Source of the DNA: a virus | DNA length: 64,000 bases | Virus record (IMG/VR): IMGVR_UViG_3300031997_000001 | Location: 62,001 to 126,000 of that record | Reading direction: 5' to 3' (one strand) | Shown: piece after piece, positions 1 through 8,343 of the stretch | How the letters are laid out: each line of letters begins with the position of its first letter | Position numbering within the stretch: position 1 is the first letter of the stretch | Program-made: the position numbers and the translations under genes | Notes under the pieces: generated by a model | Seen by the model: only the letters and a program-made list of their open reading frames with translations | What the model was told of the DNA's origin: nothing | Database searches by the model: none

Positions 1-487
1 CGAACACGTGCAGGTGCTGCCTCCCGAAGACTATGATTCCTACGTTCCAATATCTGCCATCCCAGACCGGCATCCGGATTCCAGCCCTCTGGCAGAAATC
101 TTCCAGCTCCTTCTTCTTGTTCTTGACGCCCTGGACGTGGGCTTCGTTCAGCATTCCCAGACAGTCCTCCGGCACTACGTCGAATAGCGAGGGCGCCTGG
201 GGATGGATTATGACGTCAGAATCAATGAAGGCTATCCGTCCATACTCCCGGAGATATTCCCTCATCTGGAGCTTCTCCCAGAACATCTGAATGTTGCTGG
301 GGTACACCCGCTCGGTGATGACCTCGAATGAGGCGCCGCACCGGTGGGCATAATCCGCCATGAGCGGATGGGTGAGCGAGGAAATCTGCTGGTAGGCTGG
401 ACCGATGGACACAGTGACTATCGCCCGGCGGGACCGGCCGGATTCATCGAAGACATAGGCTTGACCGTAGGTCATCCGTTCAGGCAT
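1..487 (-). CDS. Glycosyltransferase, GT8-like (C-terminus cut by window edge)
   Basis: This reading frame is open from an ATG at 487 to the left edge, giving 162 residues. After a strand AIVTVSIGPAYQQ it contains FIDSDVIIHP, a DxD-type metal/nucleotide-sugar motif, and later YWNVGIIVFG, the 'N-x-G' element usual in GT8-like GT-A enzymes. It should transfer a sugar from a nucleotide donor to an unknown acceptor. It is the last visible gene of a run of glycosyltransferases and starts 3 bases after the stop of the gene at 491-1237. No Shine-Dalgarno is evident; the octamer GTAAATAG sits just ahead of the ATG. The family call is from motifs only, and the acceptor is unknown. Confidence 0.75.
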   Translation of the reverse strand, partial: MPERMTYGQAYVFDESGRSRRAIVTVSIGPAYQQISSLTHPLMADYAHRCGASFEVITERVYPSNIQMFWEKLQMREYLREYGRIAFIDSDVIIHPQAPSLFDVVPEDCLGMLNEAHVQGVKNKKKELEDFCQRAGIRMPVWDGRYWNVGIIVFGRQHLHVF

Positions 488-490
488 AAA

Positions 491-498
491 CTATTTAC
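491..498 (-). promoter_or_regulatory. GTAAATAG octamer 3 nt before a start codon
   Basis: On the minus strand the sequence reads GTAAATAG-TTT-ATG, leading into the gene that starts at 487. The same octamer recurs close to the starts at 43102, 45102 and 50673. Here it also contains the TAG stop of the upstream gene, so this copy could be coincidental. A phage promoter element (T4 late promoters use TATAAATA) is an inference. Confidence 0.35.
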
Positions 499-1237
499 TG
501 AGAATCCTATAGATTTCTGGAAGAGCCGACTTTCCTGAACCCCAAAGATGAATGCACCGTTCGCGTTTATACGCCTGTAGAATTTGGTCTATTTTGCCGT
601 GCTCACTCCAATTATAGGTTATTGGGATTTCAGTTGGGGCAATCTTAAGCCGTGCAATGGCACGCGCGAGGGCTGGTTCATCTTGATTTGGGTCTCTGTC
701 CCATTCCATTGCCCAAGTCCGATAAATCAATTCAGTACGTTCAGATTTTGAGAATAAAACAAGTCCGCTATTGAAATGTTTGGTATCCGCCCCGGCCGTG
801 GCCAATGTCAACGCTTTGGATTTGACCGATGCGTACCATGCATCTTTTAGCCATGGTCGTTCCCTATCCAGCGTGATGCAGAAATCGTTGTTCTTGATGA
901 AGTTCCAGATATCTTCAATATTGCGTGGGATCATATCAGCATCGTGGCAGAGAGTAAAATCCCAGGGGCTAAGTTTATACGCGCGGATTTTGACGCCGCG
1001 ATGCCACCAGTCGCCTGACCCAGATACATACTCCATAGAAGTACTGGGGATAACTGCCCCCCTTTTATTAGACACAATTCGAATCGGCCATATCCAACCG
1101 ATCGCGCGAAGATGCGCAACCTGCCATTTCGCGTATTGGAGATAGCGATCATTTATTGCAATTATGAGCATTCCGCGTGTCTTATTCTGGCATATGACGG
1201 GAGTGCTGCCGGGCAGGTGTGCTGGTTTGTAAATCAT
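491..1237 (-). CDS. Glycosyltransferase, GT8-like
   Basis: A 248-residue GT-A-type protein. Visible motifs are LCHDADMIP (DxD-like, about residue 97), HFNSGLVLF (acceptor-side 'NSG'), NQDEPALARAIA, and a late CIHLWG resembling the conserved HxxG near the end of GT8 enzymes. The same layout occurs in the gene at 2418-3152, so the two are likely paralogues. The N-terminus MIYKPAHLPG shares a Y-x-P-x-HL pattern with two neighbours. It overlaps the next upstream gene by 4 bases and lies in a stretch visibly richer in A+T than the genes beyond about 3300. Donor and acceptor cannot be told from sequence. Confidence 0.75.
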   Translation of the reverse strand: MIYKPAHLPGSTPVICQNKTRGMLIIAINDRYLQYAKWQVAHLRAIGWIWPIRIVSNKRGAVIPSTSMEYVSGSGDWWHRGVKIRAYKLSPWDFTLCHDADMIPRNIEDIWNFIKNNDFCITLDRERPWLKDAWYASVKSKALTLATAGADTKHFNSGLVLFSKSERTELIYRTWAMEWDRDPNQDEPALARAIARLKIAPTEIPITYNWSEHGKIDQILQAYKRERCIHLWGSGKSALPEIYRILSK

Positions 1238-1884
1238 TCTTCTCTTTTATTACCCATCCACCCCGTATCGCTGCCGAATTTTTTCCTGTTCTGGATGACG
1301 CAAGCGCTCATGCCCCAATAGGGCAGAAGATGCTGTAAATGGTGAGCAATATATTGATCGATGCAAGTCGAAGAATCCTTTGGACCGCTCAGCGACAAGG
1401 CATTATACCTTTCTCTCAAGGCTCCTGCGATATTCGACGCCCACTGCGGATTTATTAGGTAGGCGTGGACATCTACGATCCCGTAGATCCTCCTCAGACT
1501 CGACGCGCCGTAGAAGTATAAGCAGGCCCATTCCTCTCGCCTTATTCTGGCAATTGCCAGCGCCATCCGCTGACGATCTCTAATACTTACATCGTCTTCC
1601 AAGATAATATATTCTCGTGTCTCTCGCGCTATCCTTTCAATTAACTCCAAATGACTCAAAAACGCGCCGCGCGTAGCACGATTTAGGAATCCAATTGCGC
1701 GATCTGGTGTCGGCGCGTCTATGCGTTCAAATTGAAAGCCACTCTCTTTAAGCTGCTTTTCCATGGAGAATCGGCGATCGCTGCGTACGGCTCGGTTGAT
1801 ATACAAAACCTTCGGCATTTTGGAGATCTTTACCTGACTCTTTATGCCAAATAAATGAAGTGGATTATATGTATGTTTCCGCAT
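1234..1884 (-). CDS. Glycosyltransferase family 25 (LPS/collagen-type)
   Basis: A 216-residue protein with typical GT25 features: the strand KVLYINRAVRSDRR at about 25-38, GAFLSHLELIERI near 72, and the acidic motif IILEDDV near 93. GT25 members add galactose to LPS in bacteria, and eukaryotic relatives glycosylate collagen hydroxylysine. Two starts are possible: the ATG at 1884 used here, or the ATG opening MPKVLYINR about 22 codons later. I prefer the longer form because its leader YNPLHL matches the N-terminal pattern of the neighbouring transferases. It overlaps the next gene by 4 bases. The Gly-X-Gln repeats of the nearby fibres contain almost no Lys, so hydroxylysine glycosylation is not implied. 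Confidence 0.82.
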   Translation of the reverse strand: MRKHTYNPLHLFGIKSQVKISKMPKVLYINRAVRSDRRFSMEKQLKESGFQFERIDAPTPDRAIGFLNRATRGAFLSHLELIERIARETREYIILEDDVSIRDRQRMALAIARIRREEWACLYFYGASSLRRIYGIVDVHAYLINPQWASNIAGALRERYNALSLSGPKDSSTCIDQYIAHHLQHLLPYWGMSACVIQNRKKFGSDTGWMGNKREE

Positions 1885-1887
1885 AGC

Positions 1888-2421
1888 CTATAATACCCTA
1901 AGATCAAACATTTTTGACGCAACGGCGAATCCTCGAGTCAGGAAGATGACACGAGGATACTTCGTTAAGGCGATTTCGTATCGGTGCCTTTGAGCATCGT
2001 GCAGACAAATAACGGAGTCATCTTTCATGATATCCAGAACAGATTCTACGCATTTTTCACGAGCCTCTCCATCAATAAAATAAAGATCGGCTTTCCCCGG
2101 TCTGTAATACGATTGTTCCGATGACGGAATTAACATCGCACGGAGAAAAGGGTGATGTTTTAATACGTTAAAAAACTTTCTTTGCGTTTCAATTGAAATG
2201 ACATAAGCGCCGGAAGCGAGGGCAATCTCAGTACTGCGTCCGGGGCCCCACTCCCATACGACCTTTGGTTTTACTTTTTTAAGAACGTCTTGATAAGACC
2301 TAACAAAAGAATGAATAGATTCGCAATTGCAATGTGGTGTGATACAATTACACCATGTGAAGGGATGGTCAAAATAGCTTAAATCACAAGATGGTGGTGA
2401 ATGCTTCTTGTGGTATATCAT
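1888..2421 (-). CDS. Class I SAM-methyltransferase-like protein
   Basis: The start MIYHKKHSPP at 2421 forms an ATGA overlap with the stop of the upstream gene, so I prefer it to an ATG 33 bases upstream. The 177-residue protein has VVWEWGPGRSTEIAL, a motif I-like glycine loop, then YVISIETQ and DLYFIDGEAREKCVES followed by VICLHDAQR, matching the strand order of class I methyltransferases of the Methyltransf_24 kind. A Cys-rich N-terminal segment (CNC...HCNC) may bind metal. It lies between two glycosyltransferases and probably methylates a sugar or the glycosylated product; this role is inferred. Confidence 0.6.
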   Translation of the reverse strand: MIYHKKHSPPSCDLSYFDHPFTWCNCITPHCNCESIHSFVRSYQDVLKKVKPKVVWEWGPGRSTEIALASGAYVISIETQRKFFNVLKHHPFLRAMLIPSSEQSYYRPGKADLYFIDGEAREKCVESVLDIMKDDSVICLHDAQRHRYEIALTKYPRVIFLTRGFAVASKMFDLRVL

Positions 2422-3152
2422 AATGCTGACATTAAATGTTTTAAACCACACCAAAAGTGTACTATCTTATTTGTTTTCAGTGCGGCTCTTGCTTCTCGAA
2501 TGCCTGAGTTATGATTCAACATGAAATTATATGTTAGAGGCATTTCTATTATAGGAGTTTTTGTAATACAAAGAGATCTACATAAGGCTGGTTGATCTTG
2601 TTTTCCACGCCATTCTAAATGCCACGTTCTAAATAAATTCTCGACTTCTTTGCATTTTCTATATAGCATGACTCCGCTGTTGTAGTATGGGAAATCATGC
2701 GGACATATCTTTATCGTATCGTTCCTCTCTTTGTTGTCCATAGGTCCGTTAAAGAGTTTCGGCGTTATCCTCTCTTGGACTATGGATAAGCAATTACCAG
2801 AGAATCGCCATATGTCCGATATGTCAGATCCCATTAACAAATCTGCGTCCAAGAAAAGTGTGTCCAAAAATGGCGTCAAGAAATATGAATTTATTTTATA
2901 TAAGTGGCCATTGTGTGAATTCATATCATGTAGTACTGGAATTTGCATTATCGGGACTGGAAAGCTATTTTCCACGTAATCAGAGAAAGCTATGATCGGG
3001 TATTGCCAACCTGACTTAAGAAGGCGCACGATCATAATACGCGCTAAACGACGGAATTCAGAGCCAAGACAGACTACTATTGCGCCGCGTGGTGCCTGTG
3101 GTTTGCGAATTTCAGGTAATAGGTGGGCGGGATTATAACTAAAGCTTTGCAT
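2418..3152 (-). CDS. Glycosyltransferase, GT8-like (paralogue of 491-1237)
   Basis: A 244-residue GT-A protein with LFLDADLLM (DxD motif near 100), YYNSGVMLYRKC, the QDQPALCRSL segment and a late IVHFWCG in the same order as the protein at 491-1237. Its N-terminus, YNPAHLLPE, carries the shared Y-x-P-x-HL pattern. The coding sequence is clearly A+T-rich compared with the genes beyond about 3300, which fits later acquisition of this sub-cluster. It overlaps both neighbours slightly, so co-translation is likely. Substrate unknown. Confidence 0.72.
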   Translation of the reverse strand: MQSFSYNPAHLLPEIRKPQAPRGAIVVCLGSEFRRLARIMIVRLLKSGWQYPIIAFSDYVENSFPVPIMQIPVLHDMNSHNGHLYKINSYFLTPFLDTLFLDADLLMGSDISDIWRFSGNCLSIVQERITPKLFNGPMDNKERNDTIKICPHDFPYYNSGVMLYRKCKEVENLFRTWHLEWRGKQDQPALCRSLCITKTPIIEMPLTYNFMLNHNSGIREARAALKTNKIVHFWCGLKHLMSAL

Positions 3153-3885
3153 ATGGTATCTTGCTCAAGGCCGCAAATGGTTTTTTGAGCCTATTTAAGA
3201 GTTGTTGCCGTTGAAGCACAGTTTTTTGTTCGATAAAGAAATTGGCATGTGCTAATTTATCTAGTTTCCGCATTCTATCCGGACTTATCCAGTGGCCAAC
3301 GCAGGTCGTTCCATCGAATCCCCATGGATTTATTAGATTCGTACGACATATGTCCAAGGACATGTGACAGTTCTTTATCGCTTTACCGATCATGAGATCC
3401 TCGCCGCCGTCGTGCGTCTTATAGAAGGGGAATATTGCTTTCATGAAGTGCTGCGACATTGAATAACAGGCGCCGAATGGAAACTCTACGCTGTTTCTTC
3501 CCCATCGGGCGCAGATGTCGTGGGCTATGATGGGGATCCGGGTGATCCTATGCGGATGGATGTAAGTGTCGTCGTCGCATTTTATGATGAACTTGTAATC
3601 CATTTTCAGTGCATACTGCATGACTGCCTTCGTCTTCTGGGGCAGTCCACCATAGGTGTCGCTGCACCGCAGGGTCAGGATATTCCCGTCCAGCCTTGAT
3701 TCTACGGGGAGCTTCGGATCCCCGACGACGAACCGGGACTCGAAGAAGTCTGCTGGCAGCTTCGGCATCCAGGTCTCTGCGCAGGCCTGGCGCCTCCGCT
3801 TGGAATTCTCACTCTGACAGGAGAACACGAAGACCTGGATCTTGCCGGCTATCTTCGGGTCTTTGAAGTAGGGATGGATGTACAC
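3139..3885 (-). CDS. GT31-like (beta-1,3-galactosyltransferase/fringe-type) glycosyltransferase
   Basis: A 248-residue protein starting at a GTG. It has FVFSCQSENSKRRRQACAETW (R..A...TW motif), DTYGGLPQKTKAVMQYA (the D-x-Y-x-x-L-x-x-KT element) and FIIKCDDDTYIHP (the DDD metal motif), then HDGGEDLMIGKAI, matching the ED-G region of GT31 enzymes. The family is best known in animals and plants for beta-1,3-Gal/GlcNAc transfer and is uncommon in phages. Its start is 1 base from the previous stop. An Arg/Lys-rich tail of about 35 residues lies beyond the catalytic core. Confidence 0.7.
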   Translation of the reverse strand: MYIHPYFKDPKIAGKIQVFVFSCQSENSKRRRQACAETWMPKLPADFFESRFVVGDPKLPVESRLDGNILTLRCSDTYGGLPQKTKAVMQYALKMDYKFIIKCDDDTYIHPHRITRIPIIAHDICARWGRNSVEFPFGACYSMSQHFMKAIFPFYKTHDGGEDLMIGKAIKNCHMSLDICRTNLINPWGFDGTTCVGHWISPDRMRKLDKLAHANFFIEQKTVLQRQQLLNRLKKPFAALSKIPYAKL

Positions 3886-3886
3886 C

Positions 3887-4102
3887 TCATCTCCCTGATT
3901 TTACCATCTCCGTCTTGTCGATGGCCCAATCCAGCCTGTGGACTGCGTCCAAGGTCGTCTCCGAATCCTCGATGATCCTGTCGACGATCCCGCCGTCCAT
4001 GCGCTGGTTGCGCCCCTCGTTGAAGAACTTCTTGGTTCCCTTGTCAAAAGTCCAGCCGCAGGCCTCGAGATAATCCTTGACGTCCTTTATGCTGGCAGTC
4101 AT
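3887..4102 (-). CDS. Small hypothetical protein
   Basis: Encodes 71 residues with a likely helical, charged composition (IKDVKDYLEACGW; DSETTLDAVHRLDWAIDK). It starts inside an ATGA-type overlap with the gene at 4099-4359 and ends 1 base before the GTG of the GT31-like gene, so it is part of the same transcript. I recognise no family. Confidence 0.55.
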   Translation of the reverse strand: MTASIKDVKDYLEACGWTFDKGTKKFFNEGRNQRMDGGIVDRIIEDSETTLDAVHRLDWAIDKTEMVKSGR

Positions 4103-4359
4103 CCCGTCCTCCCGAGCTCTTCAAGTTGGAAGGCAATTTCGTATAATTCCTGGGCCACCTCCGCGTTGGACGGCAGGATCTTCGCCGCGGCCTCCTTGAG
4201 GCCACTGGTGCGGCCGTCGAGCTGTCCGTCTGCCAGGATCTTGGAAATGAGGGAGAGCATCCTCTCCTGGATAGTCTTCTCGAGCTCGTCTGGGCCGACA
4301 TCCACGATGTCTCCCATGGCCTGAAGCCACTTTTCGCGCCATTCTTCTGGCTGTCTCAT
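4099..4359 (-). CDS. Small hypothetical protein
   Basis: Encodes 86 residues, acidic and probably all-helical (DELEKTIQERMLSLISKILADG; SNAEVAQELYEIAFQLEELG). It overlaps the following gene by 4 bases. A 42-base gap separates it from the C-methyltransferase gene upstream. No family recognised; being small and helical between transferases, it could be an accessory subunit, which is only a guess. Confidence 0.55.
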   Translation of the reverse strand: MRQPEEWREKWLQAMGDIVDVGPDELEKTIQERMLSLISKILADGQLDGRTSGLKEAAAKILPSNAEVAQELYEIAFQLEELGRTG

Positions 4360-4401
4360 GACTATAGATTATCTTTGGATTGGACTATGGGCGGGATGCG
4401 G

Positions 4402-5616
4402 CTACGCGGGGAGGACTTCGAATTTCGGAAGGGGGACTACCAGCCGAGTGCCGGATTCGATAAGCGCCTTCTCCCTCTCCCTGAACTCCGGCAGGAAGTA
4501 CCAGGGGAAGATGACGAGGAAGTCGGGCTTGGCAGCCCTCATCTCGTCCTCCGAGCAGATGCGGACGTTGGTACCGGGGGTGAACAGGTTGTACTTATCC
4601 GGATTTCGTTCAGCGATGGCTACCATAAAGTCAGGAGTTATGTTGCAATACTGCATTATAATCTGGCCCTTGGTCGACGCGCCGTAGCCGTAGACCTTCT
4701 TACCAGCCAGCTTCTGCTCAATTAGGAACTTCTGCATCTGGGTCTTGGAAGTGAGTGCCCGGTCGGCAAAATCCGCATATCCCCAAGTGAATGGTGTGTA
4801 TCCAGCCTGCTCATTACCTCGCGTGTTTCGGACGGAGTCGTCGATCCCATGCGCCCCCTTGCGGGAGACGAAGATCCTGAACGAGCCGCCGTTGATCTTG
4901 TTGAATTCGACCTTGAAGACCTCGAGATCCAGGCCGTCTAACAGGGGCTCAAACGTGCCGAGCCTGTAATAGACAACGTGCTCATGACACTGCGTGTCAT
5001 AGCTGTTCGAATTGAGGATGTCCTGCAGGTAGGCAAGTTCCAGGACCCAGATACCGTCCTTGTCGAGGCAGGCATCGATCCCCTCCACGAACCTCCGGGG
5101 CTCGTTCAAGTCGTAGAACATGGCGATCGAGGTTATGACCTTAGCCTTGGGGATCGGGACCGCGGCTGCGGTCAGCGGCGAGAAGTACTCGTTTATGAAC
5201 AGGTTGCAATTGGCGGGTACGATGTTCGAGGGGTCCACGCCGACTCTATTGACCGCCGAGTCAAAGCACCCTAGAGTGAACCCATCATTACAACCAAGAT
5301 CCAGGACGGTATCCCCGGGATTCAACGGCTTCACCTTCAGGACCGATTCGACCAGGCCCTTCAGGTGGTCCCGCATAGTCTGGTTTATGCTGGACCGGTA
5401 CCAATAGCTCTTGTACATCAGGTCGTAGTCGATCTTGTGCGCCAGCTGGACCAGGTCGCAGTTATGACACCGGACGAGCTTCAGGGGAATTAGCGGGCTT
5501 GGCGGGCTATCCTTCTCGTGGAACGCGTTGGCTATGCACTGCTCGCCGAGGTCCAGGAGGGTCCCGAACTCAGCACCTTGACAGACCCTACACTTCTTGA
5601 TTTCTGTAAAATTCAT
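4402..5616 (-). CDS. Sugar C-methyltransferase (NovU/TylC3-type)
   Basis: A 404-residue protein with the full architecture of nucleotide-sugar C-methyltransferases. There is an N-terminal zinc domain with CRVC near residue 9 and CHNC near 50, a class I SAM domain with VLDLGCNDGFTLG near 105, and the C-terminal Rossmann-like domain with YGYGASTKGQIIMQY. Relatives add a C-methyl group to dTDP-hexoses made for antibiotics and O-antigens. No nucleotide-sugar synthesis enzyme accompanies it here, so the donor probably comes from the host or elsewhere in the genome. The leader reads GTACATAG-GCT-ATG, close to the recurring GTAAATAG element. Confidence 0.85.
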   Translation of the reverse strand: MNFTEIKKCRVCQGAEFGTLLDLGEQCIANAFHEKDSPPSPLIPLKLVRCHNCDLVQLAHKIDYDLMYKSYWYRSSINQTMRDHLKGLVESVLKVKPLNPGDTVLDLGCNDGFTLGCFDSAVNRVGVDPSNIVPANCNLFINEYFSPLTAAAVPIPKAKVITSIAMFYDLNEPRRFVEGIDACLDKDGIWVLELAYLQDILNSNSYDTQCHEHVVYYRLGTFEPLLDGLDLEVFKVEFNKINGGSFRIFVSRKGAHGIDDSVRNTRGNEQAGYTPFTWGYADFADRALTSKTQMQKFLIEQKLAGKKVYGYGASTKGQIIMQYCNITPDFMVAIAERNPDKYNLFTPGTNVRICSEDEMRAAKPDFLVIFPWYFLPEFREREKALIESGTRLVVPLPKFEVLPA

Positions 5617-5619
5617 AGC

Positions 5620-5627
5620 CTATGTAC
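5620..5627 (-). promoter_or_regulatory. Near-match to the GTAAATAG element
   Basis: The minus strand reads GTACATAG-GCT-ATG into the gene starting at 5616. It differs by one base from the exact octamer seen at 491, 43109, 45106 and 50682. The start at 1884 has a looser form, GTATTATAGGCT-ATG. No Shine-Dalgarno is visible between the element and the ATG. Confidence 0.3.
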
Positions 5628-7300
5628 TAAGCAATGGCATCCGCGAAGAGGGACAACTGCGGGAACATGTCCAGCGTCTCCTTGAGAATTTGCTGGGAAA
5701 TGCTTTTCCTGAATTCAGAATGTTCGACGTGGGAGAATCCAGCAGCGCTCAACATGTTTATGAGCGTCGTGCTGTCGTACATGGACGCGTGATTGGAGCA
5801 TGCCAGGGCGTGGAAGCGTTCCATCTGGGACTTCGCGTTCGCACACCCGTCATTGATCTCGTCGAAGGCGTCGAGGATGCCGTGCTTCAGGCCTTCCATG
5901 AGCTCGCCGGCGTTCGGCGTGATGATCCGGATGACGGCATCCTTCTTCATGACGCGCCTGCATTCCTTCAGGAACTTTTCCGCCTGCCGGTAGTCCAAAT
6001 GCTCTATGAGGTGGCTTGAATAAATCAAGTCCACGCAGCCGTCGTCGAATGGCATCCCCTTAGTCACGTCGTGCTGCCGGAACGTGAAGCCGTACTGCTG
6101 GGCCCACTGCTGGAGCGGCTGGATGTCCATGTTGACCCAGCCGAAGTGGGACATGACGGTGAAGCAGCCGACGTTCAGCTTGACCTTTCCGTCGCCCGGC
6201 GGCAGCTGCACGGGGCCTGACTCCAGGTCCTCCTTGCTGACGACTTCATGGCCCTTGGGAAGCCTCGCCTCCCACCAGGCCTTGTCGTGCATCGTACAGT
6301 GCGTCTTGTCGAAGCCGTCATCCTTATCCCCGAAGTCGACCCCATGAAGTCCCCGCTTGGAGACGCGCTCGAGCTCCTGGGCCAGCTCCGGAATCTTGTC
6401 CTCTGGAATGTGCTCCAGGGTAGCTATCGAGAAGCAGAGGTCGTACTCCTTGTCCTTGACCGGCCACGGAAACTTCGTCAGATCATGCTTGTGAACATGC
6501 TTAACGACCCTGGTGCCGTAACAATGCTTGGAGACTTCAAGTCCGCAGACGGGAATGCCTGCGTCCTCCAGGCGCTTGAGGATGTAGCCGCGGGCACAGC
6601 CAATCTCCAGGACGCTCTCTGGCTTGCGGTCCATGGCGTGCTTGAACGTCGTCCAGTGGACCGGGTAATCCCAATAGCCTTCCCTGGCATAGCCGCCGAC
6701 CCCACCACGGCCGCCATCGAAGTAAAGGCGATCGAAGGCCTTCTCACGCTGCTCCGGAGTCCAGGCCGCAGCGTTGATGGTCGGCTTGATTAACATAGGC
6801 TTCCTTGCCTCGATGACCATGTCCGTGTTGCAATTGGGATGCGGATTCACGACGACGTCCAAGAAGCCCGCCTCCTTGAACAGCCTGATAGCGAACTCGG
6901 GCGAGAACCCGCAGTGATGGGCGTTGGCCGTCCAGTCCTTGCCTACGTAGTTCTGGTCGCCGAACAGCATGCAGACGTACTTGTCCGTCCATTCCTGCAA
7001 GTTCACCAGCGTGCGACACTGCTCCAGCAGGTTGGCGGTTATGATGATCACGCCACCGCCCGGCTTGATTACCCGACATGTCTCGCTTATGAACTGGCGG
7101 ACCTTGCGCCAGGAGATATGCTCGATCAGGTACATCGAGAATACGCCGTCGTAGGTATTGTCTGGCTGCGGGAACGGTTCGTTGAGGTCGTGGACAATGT
7201 CGACGGCCGGTCCGGGCCGGATGTCCATATTGGGTCTGAACTGCGGCCGTTCACCCCCGCCGACCTCAAGGATGGCCTGTCCGGGCTGGAACTGGATCAC
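5627..7300 (-). CDS. Triple-domain SAM methyltransferase
   Basis: A 557-residue protein from a GTG start that overlaps the upstream stop as GTGA. Three class I methyltransferase domains follow one another. Domain 1 (about 1-170) has AILEVGGGERP, then FSMYLIEHISW and VIKPGGGVIII. Domain 2 (about 185-355) has VLEIGCARGYILKRL and SIATLEHIPE. Domain 3 (about 372-557) has KLNVGCFTVMSHFGWVN, IYSSHLIEHLDYRQA and RRVMKKDAVIRIITPN. Domain 3 has an altered glycine loop resembling predicted SAM methyltransferases that act on sugars. One chain could methylate several positions of a glycan. Substrate unknown. Confidence 0.8.
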   Translation of the reverse strand: MIQFQPGQAILEVGGGERPQFRPNMDIRPGPAVDIVHDLNEPFPQPDNTYDGVFSMYLIEHISWRKVRQFISETCRVIKPGGGVIIITANLLEQCRTLVNLQEWTDKYVCMLFGDQNYVGKDWTANAHHCGFSPEFAIRLFKEAGFLDVVVNPHPNCNTDMVIEARKPMLIKPTINAAAWTPEQREKAFDRLYFDGGRGGVGGYAREGYWDYPVHWTTFKHAMDRKPESVLEIGCARGYILKRLEDAGIPVCGLEVSKHCYGTRVVKHVHKHDLTKFPWPVKDKEYDLCFSIATLEHIPEDKIPELAQELERVSKRGLHGVDFGDKDDGFDKTHCTMHDKAWWEARLPKGHEVVSKEDLESGPVQLPPGDGKVKLNVGCFTVMSHFGWVNMDIQPLQQWAQQYGFTFRQHDVTKGMPFDDGCVDLIYSSHLIEHLDYRQAEKFLKECRRVMKKDAVIRIITPNAGELMEGLKHGILDAFDEINDGCANAKSQMERFHALACSNHASMYDSTTLINMLSAAGFSHVEHSEFRKSISQQILKETLDMFPQLSLFADAIA

Positions 7301-8343
7301 AAGCTCTTCCAGACTTCGTGGTATCTTGGCCGGATCTTGTCCCAGGTGAACCCTTCCGCCTTCTTCCTGGCCGCCTTACCCATCCGGAGCAGCTTCGCCC
7401 TGTCTTCTTTCAGGCAGGTAATCCTGTCGGCGATGGCGCCCACGTCGCGCTTAGGGACGACAAAACCATCGACCCCGTCAGAGACTACGTCCGCTGCGCC
7501 AGCCCCGTCCGAGACGATAACCGGCCTCCCACGCATCATAGCTTCAAGGACCTCTATCCCGAATCCCTCGGTCACGCTGGGCTGCACATAGACGCACACG
7601 TCCCCGAACAGCTGGTTGATATTCTGGACGTAGCCCTTTATGTCGACAAGACCGCCGCCCTCCATGCGGATGACGGGCCGCATAGCATCCACATTGGCGC
7701 CTGCCAGGCGCATGAACGCGTCCGGATAATTCAGCTTACCCCAGGCCCTGATCAAGTAGATCAGACCCTTATCCGGCCCGATCTGGCCTAGGTATCCTAT
7801 GGAGAATGCCTCTGGGATCGGTAGTTCGTCTGCCGGGTCTACGCCGTGGGATACGACGCGGACATTGTGGCAGCCGAAGCCAGTCATGACGTTCGCACTT
7901 GCCTTGGAGGGGCAAATGACGACGTCGGCTGATTTGTATCCCTCGACGTAGGCCGCCCAGAGGATGGGCTCCGTTATGTGCGGCAGATCGTACGGGATGC
8001 CGAGCGTCTTGAATTCTTCCTGGCTTAGTCCGAGGTCGTGCGCCGCGGCGGTATAGGTAACCTTCGTCCCGGCGTCCTTGAGCCTGCGCACGGTCTTCGA
8101 GAACATGCCGGCGTAGAAGTGAGCCAGGTCATACTTCGTACTCTTGCCGACTACGACGGCATCGGCTACGTAGTCGAATGCGTAGGGGCTGTCAGGTATC
8201 CTGTATTTGGCTGGATTGATGTCTTCCCTACCGAGCGGATCGACGTCCCCGAGCTCTCGCAGGGCACGCAGCTCCTCCCGGGTGACTGCGCCGCCGCCCG
8301 TCGGAGTGCCTATCTGGTCTGCCGTACAAAAGAGGCTTCTCAT
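7297..8343 (-). CDS. Glycosyltransferase family 4
   Basis: A 348-residue GT-B protein. The start ATG at 8343 forms an ATGA overlap with the preceding gene; an in-frame extension to 8823 is a shadow of the FkbM gene. Motifs: SADVVICPSKASANVM and VVSHGVDPADEL at the domain linker, FSIGYLGQIGPDKGLIYLIRAW opening the donor domain, and SVTEGFGIEVLEAMMRGRPVIV, the E-x7-E element binding the nucleotide sugar. It probably extends a glycan chain in the cytoplasm together with the GT4 at 9184-11580. Confidence 0.88.
   Translation of the reverse strand: MRSLFCTADQIGTPTGGGAVTREELRALRELGDVDPLGREDINPAKYRIPDSPYAFDYVADAVVVGKSTKYDLAHFYAGMFSKTVRRLKDAGTKVTYTAAAHDLGLSQEEFKTLGIPYDLPHITEPILWAAYVEGYKSADVVICPSKASANVMTGFGCHNVRVVSHGVDPADELPIPEAFSIGYLGQIGPDKGLIYLIRAWGKLNYPDAFMRLAGANVDAMRPVIRMEGGGLVDIKGYVQNINQLFGDVCVYVQPSVTEGFGIEVLEAMMRGRPVIVSDGAGAADVVSDGVDGFVVPKRDVGAIADRITCLKEDRAKLLRMGKAARKKAEGFTWDKIRPRYHEVWKSL

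Noticed and set aside
1234-1884. Collagen hydroxylysine glycosylation by the GT25
   Set aside because: The Gly-X-Gln repeats contain almost no Lys, and no lysyl hydroxylase is seen in the window.
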